Positions 1 to 7,663 of a DNA stretch of 32,059 nt are shown one piece after another. Both the position numbers and the translations under genes were made by a program. Numbering within the stretch: the stretch's first letter is position 1; every line of letters begins with the position of its first letter. Source of the DNA: an uncultured Alphaproteobacteria bacterium (GTDB lineage Bacteria > Pseudomonadota > Alphaproteobacteria > HIMB59). The DNA lies in the NCBI GenBank assembly GCA_902522585.1, contig CABYWI010000009.1, forward strand, positions 1-32,059. The letters are read 5' to 3'. The notes under the pieces were generated by a model. The model did not search any database. It was not told where the DNA came from and saw only the letters and a list, made by a program, of their open reading frames with translations.

Positions 1-700
1 TGCATCAAAAGAAAAAGCAATGAGTCATATTGAGAGTGGTGCAAACAAAGTAATCGTATCTGCCCCTTGTACAAATGCTGACTTTACTGTTGTTCAGGGT
101 GTCAATCATCAAGACTTAAATAATGACCATGTCGTAATTTCAAATGCATCCTGTACTACAAATTGCCTTTCTCCTGTAGCTTATGTAGTTGATAAAGAAT
201 TTGGTATTGAAAATGGTTACATGACTACTATCCATTCTTATACAGGTGATCAAAGTACGGTCGATACATTTCATAAAGATTTAAGAAGAGCTCGAGCAGC
301 TGCTAGTAACATTATTCCCACAAGCACAGGTGCTGCAAAAGCAGTTGGTTTAGTATTACCTCATCTTAAAGGGAAACTAGATGGTACTGCAATTCGTGTT
401 CCTACTCCAAACGTTTCTTTAGTGGATTTTAAATTTAACACTAAAAAACCTATATCTGTCGATACTTTAAATTCAAAATTTAAAGAATATGCAAATGGAC
501 CTTTAAAGGGAATATTGGGCATAGACACAGATCCAAAGGTTTCAAGTGATTATAACCATGATGCTCGTAGTTCTATTTTAGATTTAACTGAAACAACTAC
601 TGTTTCTGATACTTTTGGAAGAATTCTTACTTGGTATGATAATGAATGGGGATTTTCCAATAGAATGCTTGAGACTTCGCAACAAGTTTGTAAATTATAG
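1..700 (+). CDS. gap: Glyceraldehyde-3-phosphate dehydrogenase, 3' part (cut by window edge)
   Basis: Glycolytic/gluconeogenic GAPDH, which oxidises glyceraldehyde 3-phosphate to 1,3-bisphosphoglycerate in the cytosol. The frame is open from base 2, so the ATG at 20 is internal: the codons before it read ASKEKA, which continues the family sequence ahead of HIESGANKVIVSAP. About 232 residues are visible of a usual 330-335, so the NAD-binding N-terminus lies off the window. The catalytic cysteine is in SNASCTTNC (Cys codon at 152-154), and the C-terminal WYDNEWGFSNRM signature is intact. The next gene starts 8 bases after the stop, behind a good AGGAG ribosome site. The phosphoglycerate kinase gene that often sits between gap and fba is absent here. 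Cofactor preference cannot be judged without the N-terminus. Confidence 0.97.
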   Translation, partial: ASKEKAMSHIESGANKVIVSAPCTNADFTVVQGVNHQDLNNDHVVISNASCTTNCLSPVAYVVDKEFGIENGYMTTIHSYTGDQSTVDTFHKDLRRARAAASNIIPTSTGAAKAVGLVLPHLKGKLDGTAIRVPTPNVSLVDFKFNTKKPISVDTLNSKFKEYANGPLKGILGIDTDPKVSSDYNHDARSSILDLTETTTVSDTFGRILTWYDNEWGFSNRMLETSQQVCKL

Positions 701-708
701 GAGAAGAT

Positions 709-1626
709 ATGAAAGTAACATCAACTACAAAAAAAATTATTTCTCACTACACCCATGAAAATGTAGGCGTGCGTTCCAATTTAATGTGCATGTTAGGTCA
801 AGGAAAATTAGGTGGCACTGGTCGAATGATCATTCTTCCAGTAGATCAAGGTTTTGAACATGGTCCAGATCGAAGCTTTGCAATTAACCCTCCATCCTAT
901 GATCCTAATTATCACCATCAATTAGCTATTGATGCAGGTCTCTCAGCTTATGCAGCTCCTTTGGGTTTATTACAAACCAGTTCAGATAGCTTTTATGGAC
1001 AGATTCCTACTATTCTAAAAATTAATAGCTCTAATACTCTCGCTACCTCTCTTGATCAGGCGGTAACAGGTAGTATTGATGATGCACTCAAATTAGGTTG
1101 TGCTGCAATAGGATTTACCATATACCCTGGTTCAGATCATAATTTCTCTTTAATGGAAGAATATCGAGAACTAAGCCATGAGGCAAAAGCAAAGGGTCTA
1201 GCAGTTGTCCTTTGGGCTTATGCGCGTGGATCGAACATTAGCAAAAAAGGTGAGACGGCAATGAATATTATCTCTTATGCTGCACATATGTCAGCTTTGT
1301 TAGGAGCTAATGTCATTAAAGTAAAATTACCAAGTGATTTTCTTGAAGAAGATCCAACTAAAGCTGCTTTTGAAAATAATAATATTGCTATAGGCACTCT
1401 TCAAGACAGAGTGGCCCATATCAAAAAAGTAGCTTTTGAAGGAAAGCGCCTAGTAGTATTCTCTGGGGGTGATGCAAAAGATGACAATGCTCTCATGGAA
1501 GAGATTAAAGCTATTCACTTCGGTGGTGGTAACGGTTCTATTATCGGACGTAATTGTTTCCAACGAACCAGAGAGGACTCATTAGCTCTTCTTGATCAAA
1601 TGATCCAAATTTACAAATCTAAATGA
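709..1626 (+). CDS. fba: Class I fructose-bisphosphate aldolase (DhnA/FbaB type)
   Basis: Cleaves or condenses fructose 1,6-bisphosphate in glycolysis and gluconeogenesis. It is 305 residues, normal for the archaeal/DhnA-type class I enzyme. Visible marks are ILPVDQGFEHGP near residues 42-53, the barrel strand around GFTIYPGS (135-142), the Schiff-base lysine region NVIKVKLP (201-208, K204/K206), and the phosphate-binding FSGGDAKDD and GGNGSIIGRN segments near the end. There are no class II zinc-histidine motifs. The start at 709 has AGGAG 6-10 bases upstream. Its last codons overlap the efp start in an ATGA junction, so translation is probably coupled, and it forms one transcript with gap, efp and the IMPase gene. 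Confidence 0.95.
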   Translation: MKVTSTTKKIISHYTHENVGVRSNLMCMLGQGKLGGTGRMIILPVDQGFEHGPDRSFAINPPSYDPNYHHQLAIDAGLSAYAAPLGLLQTSSDSFYGQIPTILKINSSNTLATSLDQAVTGSIDDALKLGCAAIGFTIYPGSDHNFSLMEEYRELSHEAKAKGLAVVLWAYARGSNISKKGETAMNIISYAAHMSALLGANVIKVKLPSDFLEEDPTKAAFENNNIAIGTLQDRVAHIKKVAFEGKRLVVFSGGDAKDDNALMEEIKAIHFGGGNGSIIGRNCFQRTREDSLALLDQMIQIYKSK

Positions 1627-2189
1627 AAATAAACGCTATTGATCTAAAAATAGGTAATATCATTCAGCATAATAATGCCCTATGGAGAGTAAACAAACTT
1701 TCACATACACAACCAGGTAAAGGTGGTGCTTATATTCAAGCAGAAATGAAAAATATTACTAACCAGTCAAAGTTAAATGAAAGATTTCGAAGTGCGGAGT
1801 CTATTGAAAAGATTAGGGCTGAGGAAATTGATCATCAATTTCTTTTTCGAAGTGGAGATGATTTCACATTTATGAATAATCAAACTTATGAGCAAATTGT
1901 TTTAAATACTGATCAGGTCAATGAAGAAACTGCTAAGTTTTTACAAGATGGCATGGAGGTATCTATTGAGTTTTATGATGAAAAACCTATGACCGTCAAC
2001 CCCCCAGAAAATTTGGTTATAGAAATTGCTGAAACAGAAGCTGTTGTTAAAGGTCAAACTGCATCCTCTTCATACAAACCTGCTGTTTTAACCAATGGGG
2101 TTCGGCTTACAGTTCCCCCTCACATTGAGATAGGAGATAAAATAAAAATTAATACGAAAGAATTAACTTACATAGAAAAATCTAAGTAA
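1623..2189 (+). CDS. efp: Translation elongation factor P
   Basis: EF-P binds beside the P-site tRNA and relieves ribosome stalling at polyproline stretches. The 188-residue length is typical. The KOW-like N-terminal domain carries the modified-lysine loop QPGKGGAY with Lys33, and the C-terminal OB domains end with the ETAVVKGQTASSSYKPA-like and VPPHIEIGDKIKINT segments. Lys33 in PGKGG is the kind of site that EpmA modifies with beta-lysine; no modification enzyme is in the window. The ATG lies inside the fba stop (ATGA), and the IMPase gene follows 7 bases after the stop. Confidence 0.97.
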   Translation: MKINAIDLKIGNIIQHNNALWRVNKLSHTQPGKGGAYIQAEMKNITNQSKLNERFRSAESIEKIRAEEIDHQFLFRSGDDFTFMNNQTYEQIVLNTDQVNEETAKFLQDGMEVSIEFYDEKPMTVNPPENLVIEIAETEAVVKGQTASSSYKPAVLTNGVRLTVPPHIEIGDKIKINTKELTYIEKSK

Positions 2190-2196
2190 GTTTCTC

Positions 2197-2991
2197 ATGG
2201 CTATCATCCCTCCAGTTATTTTTGTTATGGAAAAAGCGTGTCGTAGTGCAGCAAAGGGATTGGTTCGAGATTTTGGTGAGCTAGAAAAGTTACAAATTTC
2301 TAAGAAAGATAAAAATGATTTTGTCTCTTCAGCTGACTTACGTGCATCGGAGACTATCAGTTATCATTTAAACAAAGATCGGCCTGATTTTTTACAAATA
2401 GATGAAGAAACTTTTAAAAAAGAAGACTTAGAAAAGTTGAAAAGTGATACTCCTGTTTTCATCTCAGATCCATTGGATGGTACAAAAAACTTTATACATG
2501 GTTATGGTTACTTTGCAGTAACTATTGGATTGGTTCACAAGAAGGAAGTAATAGCTGGAGTTACATATAACCCTATATTGAATGAATTGTACTGGGCACA
2601 CAAAGGGTCAGGATCTTGGATTAATAATCAACGTTTAAGAGTTTCTCAAAGAGATAAACTAGATGGCTGTATGTTTACCTCTGGGGTTCAAATCAAACAT
2701 CAAGATGTACTTGATGAAGGAATATCTCAAATTGGAAATTTACAACGAAAAACTAGCGTAAGAATTTTAGGATCCTCTGCACTTGATCTAGCTAATGTTG
2801 CTGCTGGTAAATTTGATGGTTTTTGGTGTAAAAGATTAAATTTATGGGATATTGCCGCGGGACTAATTCTTGTAAGAGAAGCTGGAGGAATTTGTTCAAA
2901 CGACAAAGGGAATAATTTTGATGCTATTGAAGATGACTGTCTTATAGCGTCTAGCGCAGCTATAAGTAGCGAATTGCTTAAAAATTTGTAA
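2197..2991 (+). CDS. suhB: Inositol-1-monophosphatase family protein (SuhB-like)
   Basis: A Mg-dependent sugar-phosphatase of the IMPase family, 264 residues. The metal-binding motifs are complete: IDEE (68-71), DPLDGTKNF (91-99) and LWDIAAG (216-222). The N-terminus [11 protein letters not shown] followed by [13 protein letters not shown] matches alphaproteobacterial SuhB, which supports the ATG at 2197 rather than the internal Met11. It lies 7 bases after efp, presumably in the same operon. In E. coli SuhB also acts on rRNA transcription antitermination. Substrate cannot be read from sequence: inositol phosphate, histidinol phosphate and other sugar phosphates are all possible. Confidence 0.93.
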   Translation: MAIIPPVIFVMEKACRSAAKGLVRDFGELEKLQISKKDKNDFVSSADLRASETISYHLNKDRPDFLQIDEETFKKEDLEKLKSDTPVFISDPLDGTKNFIHGYGYFAVTIGLVHKKEVIAGVTYNPILNELYWAHKGSGSWINNQRLRVSQRDKLDGCMFTSGVQIKHQDVLDEGISQIGNLQRKTSVRILGSSALDLANVAAGKFDGFWCKRLNLWDIAAGLILVREAGGICSNDKGNNFDAIEDDCLIASSAAISSELLKNL

Positions 2992-2999
2992 ATATTTAC

Positions 3000-3028
3000 T
3001 TGATTTTTTAACCTTTGATCACTATTTT
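3000..3028 (+). promoter_or_regulatory. Candidate promoter of rpmE
   Basis: TTGATT (3000-3005), a 17-base spacer and TATTTT (3023-3028) form a good housekeeping-type promoter in the 46-base gap before rpmE. Transcription would start near 3035, only about three bases before the ATG at 3038, and there is no Shine-Dalgarno sequence. A nearly leaderless mRNA is the inference. Confidence 0.45.
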
Positions 3029-3037
3029 CTCTACACC

Positions 3038-3259
3038 ATGAGAGAAAAGATACACCCTGACTATCACGAAATTACCGTTGAACGTACGGATGGCTCTACT
3101 TATAAAACCCGCTCAACCTGGGGAAAAGCCGGCGATACAATGAAATTAGAAATTGACCCCCTATCACACCCAGCATGGAACCAAGGTTCCGGCAAAATGG
3201 TAGACTCTGGCGGTCGTGTAGCAAGATTTAAAAATAAGTACAAATCTTTTAAGATATAA
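3038..3259 (+). CDS. rpmE: 50S ribosomal protein L31
   Basis: Large-subunit ribosomal protein L31, 73 residues. It opens with [19 protein letters not shown], and the core [18 protein letters not shown] and [11 protein letters not shown] matches the alphaproteobacterial form. The four zinc-binding cysteines of the C+ paralogue are absent, as is usual in this group, so it should not act as a zinc store. It lies between the IMPase gene (46-base gap, with its own promoter candidate) and trcR (15-base gap). An open frame on the opposite strand is a shadow. Confidence 0.95.
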   Translation: MREKIHPDYHEITVERTDGSTYKTRSTWGKAGDTMKLEIDPLSHPAWNQGSGKMVDSGGRVARFKNKYKSFKI

Positions 3260-3274
3260 TATCTGCTTTTAAAA

Positions 3275-3862
3275 ATGTCTGATAACAAACCTTTAATGCC
3301 CCTAGCAACTGCCGTTTGGTTAGTTGATAATACTGCCTTAAGTTTTTCACAAATTTCTCAGTTTTGTCAGTTACATGAATTAGAGGTTCAAAGTATTGCG
3401 GATGGTGAAGATGCATACAAAATGCAGGGTCTTAATCCTATAGCAAGCGGTCAGCTCACTATGGATGAAATTAAGCGCTGTGAACAAGATCCAGCTGCTG
3501 CTCTTCAATTGCAAAATAAAAAATCAGAGTCTATTCAAACTAATATTAAAGCTAAAAAATACTTACCTTTATCAGTTAGACAAGAAAGACCTAAGGCCAT
3601 TGCTTGGTTAATCCGCGAGTATGGTAAGGTTTTAACAGATACTCAAATTGCAAAACTAACTAGCTCAACTAAGCCGACCGTTGCTAATATTCGTGCGGGC
3701 AATCAATCCCAACCTATTACTGAATTTCGCAATCCTATGGATTTAGGCCTGTGTTCCTACGAAGATCTAGAATTGTTAGTTGAAAAAGGACAACGTAAAG
3801 CAGAAAAAGAAAAAAAAGCTAAAGAGAAAGCAGCTCAACTTTCTTCAACTACTGTTTCCTAA
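3275..3862 (+). CDS. trcR: Cell-cycle transcriptional regulator TrcR (DUF1013)
   Basis: Matches the DUF1013 family, named TrcR, a cell-cycle transcriptional regulator found essentially throughout alphaproteobacteria. It has 195 residues, near the family norm. The conserved N-terminus reads PLMPLATAVWLVDNTALSF, followed by FCQLHELEVQSIADGE and the GLNPIASGQLT segment. A helix-turn-helix-like stretch follows (about 105-140, LTDTQIAKLTSSTKPTVANI), and the C-terminus is a lysine/glutamate-rich tail. A TATAAT at 3255-3260 overlaps the rpmE stop and could give a short-leader transcript, but no -35 is evident. The 3' end overlaps the converging DUF3833 gene by 14 bases. Confidence 0.9.
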   Translation: MSDNKPLMPLATAVWLVDNTALSFSQISQFCQLHELEVQSIADGEDAYKMQGLNPIASGQLTMDEIKRCEQDPAAALQLQNKKSESIQTNIKAKKYLPLSVRQERPKAIAWLIREYGKVLTDTQIAKLTSSTKPTVANIRAGNQSQPITEFRNPMDLGLCSYEDLELLVEKGQRKAEKEKKAKEKAAQLSSTTVS

Positions 3863-4376
3863 AAAATAGATAAACATCTCCTAAACGTAAACCAAATTTT
3901 TTCATTGTAGCCTTATTGAAGACATTTTTTTCATCTTGCATGATCAACCAGTCGTCAAATTTGACATTTAAGATGCCATCGCCGTATTTAAGTTTAAAGG
4001 TATAATGCCAATTAACAGCATTGCCTAATCTTTCACCTTTCGCTACGCCAATGATGTCTGAAGAATTACCCTCATAAGTTCTCTCTCCAGTTTTGGTAAT
4101 CTCCCAACGACGAAACTCTTCTTCCCCGTTGTCGTAAAGGAATGTCTCATTGAGTATAAATACATCTCCTTGCTGAATACCTTCCATTTCAACTGTGAAT
4201 TGACGTTTGACCTTACCAAAGAGGTCAATGAATAAGCCAGATGCGGTTGTTTTTCCTAAAAAAAATTCCTCTAATTTAAATTCAGGTTTTTTGTCTGCGA
4301 AATCTTCAAGTTTCATATTCGAACATCCTGTTACTATTAGAACCAAAAATCCCAGTATTAAATTTTTTTTGAACAT
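3849..4376 (-). CDS. DUF3833 family lipoprotein
   Basis: A 175-residue DUF3833 protein of unknown biochemical function. It begins with a lipoprotein signal: charged MFKKN, a hydrophobic run, then the lipobox VTGC with Cys18, predicting a lipid-anchored envelope protein. The family core is visible as FGKVKRQFTVEMEG, ETFLYDNGEEEFRRWEI, NAVNWHYTFKLKY and FDDWLIMQDEKN. In many proteobacteria DUF3833 genes sit with photolyase, DUF1365, FAD oxidoreductase and cyclopropane-fatty-acid synthase genes, and that is the case here. It lies last in the minus-strand run, 84 bases after cfa, and overlaps trcR tail to tail. Confidence 0.85.
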   Translation of the reverse strand: MFKKNLILGFLVLIVTGCSNMKLEDFADKKPEFKLEEFFLGKTTASGLFIDLFGKVKRQFTVEMEGIQQGDVFILNETFLYDNGEEEFRRWEITKTGERTYEGNSSDIIGVAKGERLGNAVNWHYTFKLKYGDGILNVKFDDWLIMQDEKNVFNKATMKKFGLRLGDVYLFFRKQ

Positions 4377-4424
4377 GCACTATGAGTAACTACGAAGACC
4401 TTTTAAACTAGATCTCTTTGCATT

Positions 4425-4436
4425 TAGCAATTGCTA
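4425..4436. repeat. 12-base perfect palindrome upstream of the DUF3833 gene
   Basis: TAGCAATTGCTA is a perfect palindrome in the 84-base gap between cfa and the DUF3833 gene, about 50 bases before the start codon. It could be an operator or chance in AT-rich DNA. No second copy was noticed elsewhere in the window. Confidence 0.25.
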
Positions 4437-4460
4437 GAAAATACTTATTTAAAAATTTAT

Positions 4461-5630
4461 CTATTTTTTACTAAAATCTATTTGATATACATCGATCGTT
4501 TTGGCCTTAAAACCACCAGAACAATAAGACAAATAAAAATTCCACATTCTTTTAAACTCATCGGAATAGCCTAAATTTTTAATCTCGAACCATTTTTTAT
4601 TGAAATTATCTCTCCATACTTCCAAAGTTTGATGGTAACTGTCGGCCATTTGATTTTTTATCGAGAAATTAAATTTATTTTTTTCAGCTATTTTCTCCAA
4701 AGTGGATGGGCTAGGCAACATACCCCCAGGAAAAATGTATTTTTGAATGAAATCAATTTTTTTTGCATAACGATCAAAAAAACCATCAAAAATAACAATG
4801 GTTTGCATTGAAAAAACGCCAGAAGGTTTTAATAGATCTTTAACCTTATCAAAATAGGTCTGCCAATATTGCATGCCGACTGCTTCAAACATTTCAATTG
4901 AGTAGATACGCGAGTATTGTCCAATGTGATCTCGATAGTCTCGATAAATCACCTGCATACGATCCTCTAGTCCTAATTGTTGAATTTTGTTATGAACAAA
5001 ATCGTGTTGCTCACGAGAAATGGTCAATGTATCGATTTTAATATCAGGAAATCGGGATAAGAGATAAAAAGCAAAACTACCCCATCCTGAACCAATTTCT
5101 AAAATGCGATCCCCTGGTTGAGGTTCATTACCTTTAATCAAACTATCAAATTTATTTTCTTGTGCTTGAGTTAAAGTCTCTTCTCCTGTTTTGTAATAAC
5201 CAGAAGAATAAGTTAGGGTATCATCGAGCCACTCCTCATAAAATTTATTTCCCAAATCATAATGTGCGTGAATATTTTTTTTACTTTGTTTTACAGAATT
5301 TTCAGTTTGGCTCATATAAGGCTTAGATAAAAGTTGGTAAGCCCATGACCCACTCATCTCCCCACCAAATGCTTGTTCATTAAGAGCACCAAATTCTAAG
5401 AATTTACTTAAATCATCTGCTTCAAATTTCTTTTTAATATAAGCCTCTCCCAATCCAACAGAACCTCGAAAGTATAAATCCCATAGCATACTGAGCTTAT
5501 TAACAGTCAGGGAAACAGTGGGTCCGGGCTTAGACCCTTGAAAATAGTATTGGGTGCCTTTGACATTCAGATATAGTTCTCCAAAAACTATATTCGAACA
5601 CACCCGTCTTATATAGCGGTCAAAAATCAA
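4461..5630 (-). CDS. cfa: Cyclopropane-fatty-acid-phospholipid synthase family methyltransferase
   Basis: A SAM-dependent enzyme that methylates the double bond of unsaturated acyl chains in membrane phospholipids. It has 389 residues, normal for the family. Visible are AHYDLGNKFYEEWLD (122-136), the SAM-binding ILEIGSGWGSFAFYL (176-190), the SIEMFEAVG motif (244-252), and Cys370 in YCSGG, corresponding to the active-site cysteine region. The start is TTG (codon at 5628-5630) with GGAGG 9 bases upstream. It is 20 bases from the DUF1365 gene. In Rhodobacter sphaeroides a homologue in a similar cluster takes part in furan fatty acid formation, so the product could be a methylated or furan-precursor lipid instead of a simple cyclopropane. 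Confidence 0.9.
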   Translation of the reverse strand: MIFDRYIRRVCSNIVFGELYLNVKGTQYYFQGSKPGPTVSLTVNKLSMLWDLYFRGSVGLGEAYIKKKFEADDLSKFLEFGALNEQAFGGEMSGSWAYQLLSKPYMSQTENSVKQSKKNIHAHYDLGNKFYEEWLDDTLTYSSGYYKTGEETLTQAQENKFDSLIKGNEPQPGDRILEIGSGWGSFAFYLLSRFPDIKIDTLTISREQHDFVHNKIQQLGLEDRMQVIYRDYRDHIGQYSRIYSIEMFEAVGMQYWQTYFDKVKDLLKPSGVFSMQTIVIFDGFFDRYAKKIDFIQKYIFPGGMLPSPSTLEKIAEKNKFNFSIKNQMADSYHQTLEVWRDNFNKKWFEIKNLGYSDEFKRMWNFYLSYCSGGFKAKTIDVYQIDFSKK

Positions 5631-5650
5631 TACCTTAATCCTCCAAAAGA

Positions 5651-6403
5651 TTAGTCTAAGTATAGTTTATCTTTGATGCGTTGGGAATATTTAAAGAAGT
5701 GACTTTTTTTCATAAATAGTTTTATTGCTTGAGCATGAATAAGGGTAATTGCCTTCAAACTTCCAAAAATATTATTAATAAAAAATAAAAAACCTTTAGA
5801 GCCAGATAATTTAGTTAAAGGTAAATCAATAGAGGCATAAAAGATCTGATTCTCACCCTTATCAAATTGATTAATAAAACATTGAAACCTATGAGGGTCT
5901 GGAATTTTGACTGTGATCTTATAAGTGCAGTCCATTTGGATAAAAGGTGAAACGTACATATTTTTCTTAAATTTTTTTTGATTGAAATCTTTTAAAGAGA
6001 GATAATGTACTTGATCACCAAATGTATTTTTGACTTCGTATAAAATAGATACTAATTGGTTGTTATAATCTAAATATAAATAAAAACTAATCGGGTTAAA
6101 TGAATAACCAAAAAAAGATGGGATTGTAATCAAATTCACCTGATGGAAATTAATTTGATATTTTTTTGCTAGATCGGTCGCAAACTGTAAAAGAGATTTT
6201 TGTTTTTGGCGATAGCCATGTTGTCGGTAAAAAATTGATAAACAATTAAATTTATTAAAAGAAATAAACCAAGGTAGAGAGTGTGAGTCATTTAAATTGA
6301 GGCTGAAGTAAGGCGCTTTGTATTGAAAAAAGTTTTTAGTATCCCGAGTTCTTTTGTGAATTATATGCCCTTGACCAAAACTATGATTAGGAGTTAATTC
6401 CAT
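5651..6403 (-). CDS. DUF1365 family protein
   Basis: A 250-residue DUF1365 protein. The diagnostic motifs are GYSFNPISFYLYLD and YEVKNTFGDQVHYL, followed by the conserved KKFKKNMYVSPFIQMD region. Its biochemical role is not established. Genome context across proteobacteria links it to FAD-dependent oxidoreductases and Cfa-type methyltransferases, and an effect on unusual fatty acids is inferred from that. Its start overlaps the FAD oxidoreductase gene by 10 bases, indicating tight coupling. It is lysine/phenylalanine-rich, with no clear signal peptide and no strong membrane segment. Confidence 0.9.
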   Translation of the reverse strand: MELTPNHSFGQGHIIHKRTRDTKNFFQYKAPYFSLNLNDSHSLPWFISFNKFNCLSIFYRQHGYRQKQKSLLQFATDLAKKYQINFHQVNLITIPSFFGYSFNPISFYLYLDYNNQLVSILYEVKNTFGDQVHYLSLKDFNQKKFKKNMYVSPFIQMDCTYKITVKIPDPHRFQCFINQFDKGENQIFYASIDLPLTKLSGSKGFLFFINNIFGSLKAITLIHAQAIKLFMKKSHFFKYSQRIKDKLYLD

Positions 6404-7659
6404 AATATTCTAGAGGTGTCTGGGTTAGCAAATCCTTCAGGTTGGATTTGTAATTGTTTGCATATTTTTAGAGCAGACTGAATACCATCTTCGTGGAAAC
6501 CATAGCCTAAATAACTTCCTGCATAAAAAGTTTGTTGGTTACCCTGAAAACGACCAATATCTTTTTGAGCTTGCAAGGTAGACATAGAAAAAATGGGATG
6601 ATCATAAACTGTTTGGTATAAAGGTTTTTCTTGATTTTGATTTAAAGAGACAAAGAATTGATCATTTGTTTTTAAAGGTTGCAATCTATTCATCCAATAA
6701 CTTAGTGTACATAATTGATTTTCATTGGTGTGAAAATTCCAACTAGACCAAGCCGCGAGATGAGGGGGCATGAAGTCTTGATTTTGATGAAGCTGTGTAA
6801 GATTAGATTGAAATCTAAAAGAAGAAAATAGTTCAATTTCCTGAGCAGTCTTATCCATTAATAAAGGTAAAAACATATTAGGTGGGCAAGCAAAAACTAA
6901 ATAATCAAAAGATTGTTTGTCATTAAGAGTTTGTATTTGAATTTGAGGACTTCGATAAATGGAAGTGATCTGAGAGGATAGTTTAACCTGAAAATGAGAG
7001 GTGTTAATTAAACAATCGATATAATTTCGGGAACCGCCACGAACTGTTTTCCATTGAGGTCGGTTGAGAAAATTAAAAAGTTTATGATTTTGAAAAAAAT
7101 TCACAATACTAGTTAAAGGTTGATCAAGAGAATTTTGATCAGGTGTAGACCAAATACTGGAAATCAAAGGGATAAAATGAAAATCAATAAATTCCTTAGA
7201 ATAACGATGACTTTGTAAATATTCTCGAATTGAAATTTTTGGATCTGGTTTACCAGTTTGAAAGGTTTTATAAAACTTAATGATATCTTTTACCATTATA
7301 TAAAATCTTTTATTAATTAGATTGCTAGGATCGGCAAACAGAGCTCTTAAGCCTCCTCCCCCATATTCAAATTGATTAGTAGGATTATAAAAACTAAAAG
7401 ACATATCACTATCGGCAATCGGGACCCGCAATTGATGAAATAACTTTGTTAGATTTGGATAAGTTAATTCATTATAGACAATAAATCCCGTATCTATGGG
7501 AATTGAATTTCCCTGAGAGTCCTGGACCTTTCGAGTATTCGCATGACCACCGAGATAATCATTTTTTTCAAATAATGTTACATCAAAATCATTTTGAAGA
7601 AAATAAGCAGAAGATAGTCCTGCAATTCCTGATCCAATAATTGCTAATTTTTTTTTCAA
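6394..7659 (-). CDS. NAD(P)/FAD-dependent amine-oxidase-like oxidoreductase
   Basis: A flavoprotein of the amine oxidase/phytoene-desaturase-like superfamily, 421 residues. The Rossmann FAD site is at the very N-terminus (LAIIGSGIAGLSSAYFL, then LFEKNDYLGGHANT), and the C-terminal FAD-contacting segment is around FYAGSYLGYGFHEDGIQSAL. The combination GGHANT, DTGFIVYNELTYPNL and GYGFHEDG is typical of the member found next to DUF1365 and cfa. The start is TTG (7657-7659), 4 bases after the photolyase stop. Its substrate is unknown; an unsaturated or methylated fatty acyl chain is the contextual guess. Confidence 0.88.
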   Translation of the reverse strand: MKKKLAIIGSGIAGLSSAYFLQNDFDVTLFEKNDYLGGHANTRKVQDSQGNSIPIDTGFIVYNELTYPNLTKLFHQLRVPIADSDMSFSFYNPTNQFEYGGGGLRALFADPSNLINKRFYIMVKDIIKFYKTFQTGKPDPKISIREYLQSHRYSKEFIDFHFIPLISSIWSTPDQNSLDQPLTSIVNFFQNHKLFNFLNRPQWKTVRGGSRNYIDCLINTSHFQVKLSSQITSIYRSPQIQIQTLNDKQSFDYLVFACPPNMFLPLLMDKTAQEIELFSSFRFQSNLTQLHQNQDFMPPHLAAWSSWNFHTNENQLCTLSYWMNRLQPLKTNDQFFVSLNQNQEKPLYQTVYDHPIFSMSTLQAQKDIGRFQGNQQTFYAGSYLGYGFHEDGIQSALKICKQLQIQPEGFANPDTSRILWN

Positions 7660-7663
7660 ACTA

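Noticed and set aside
3100..3288. 62-codon frame antisense to rpmE
   Set aside because: It spans rpmE, which has a clear L31 signature and its own promoter candidate.
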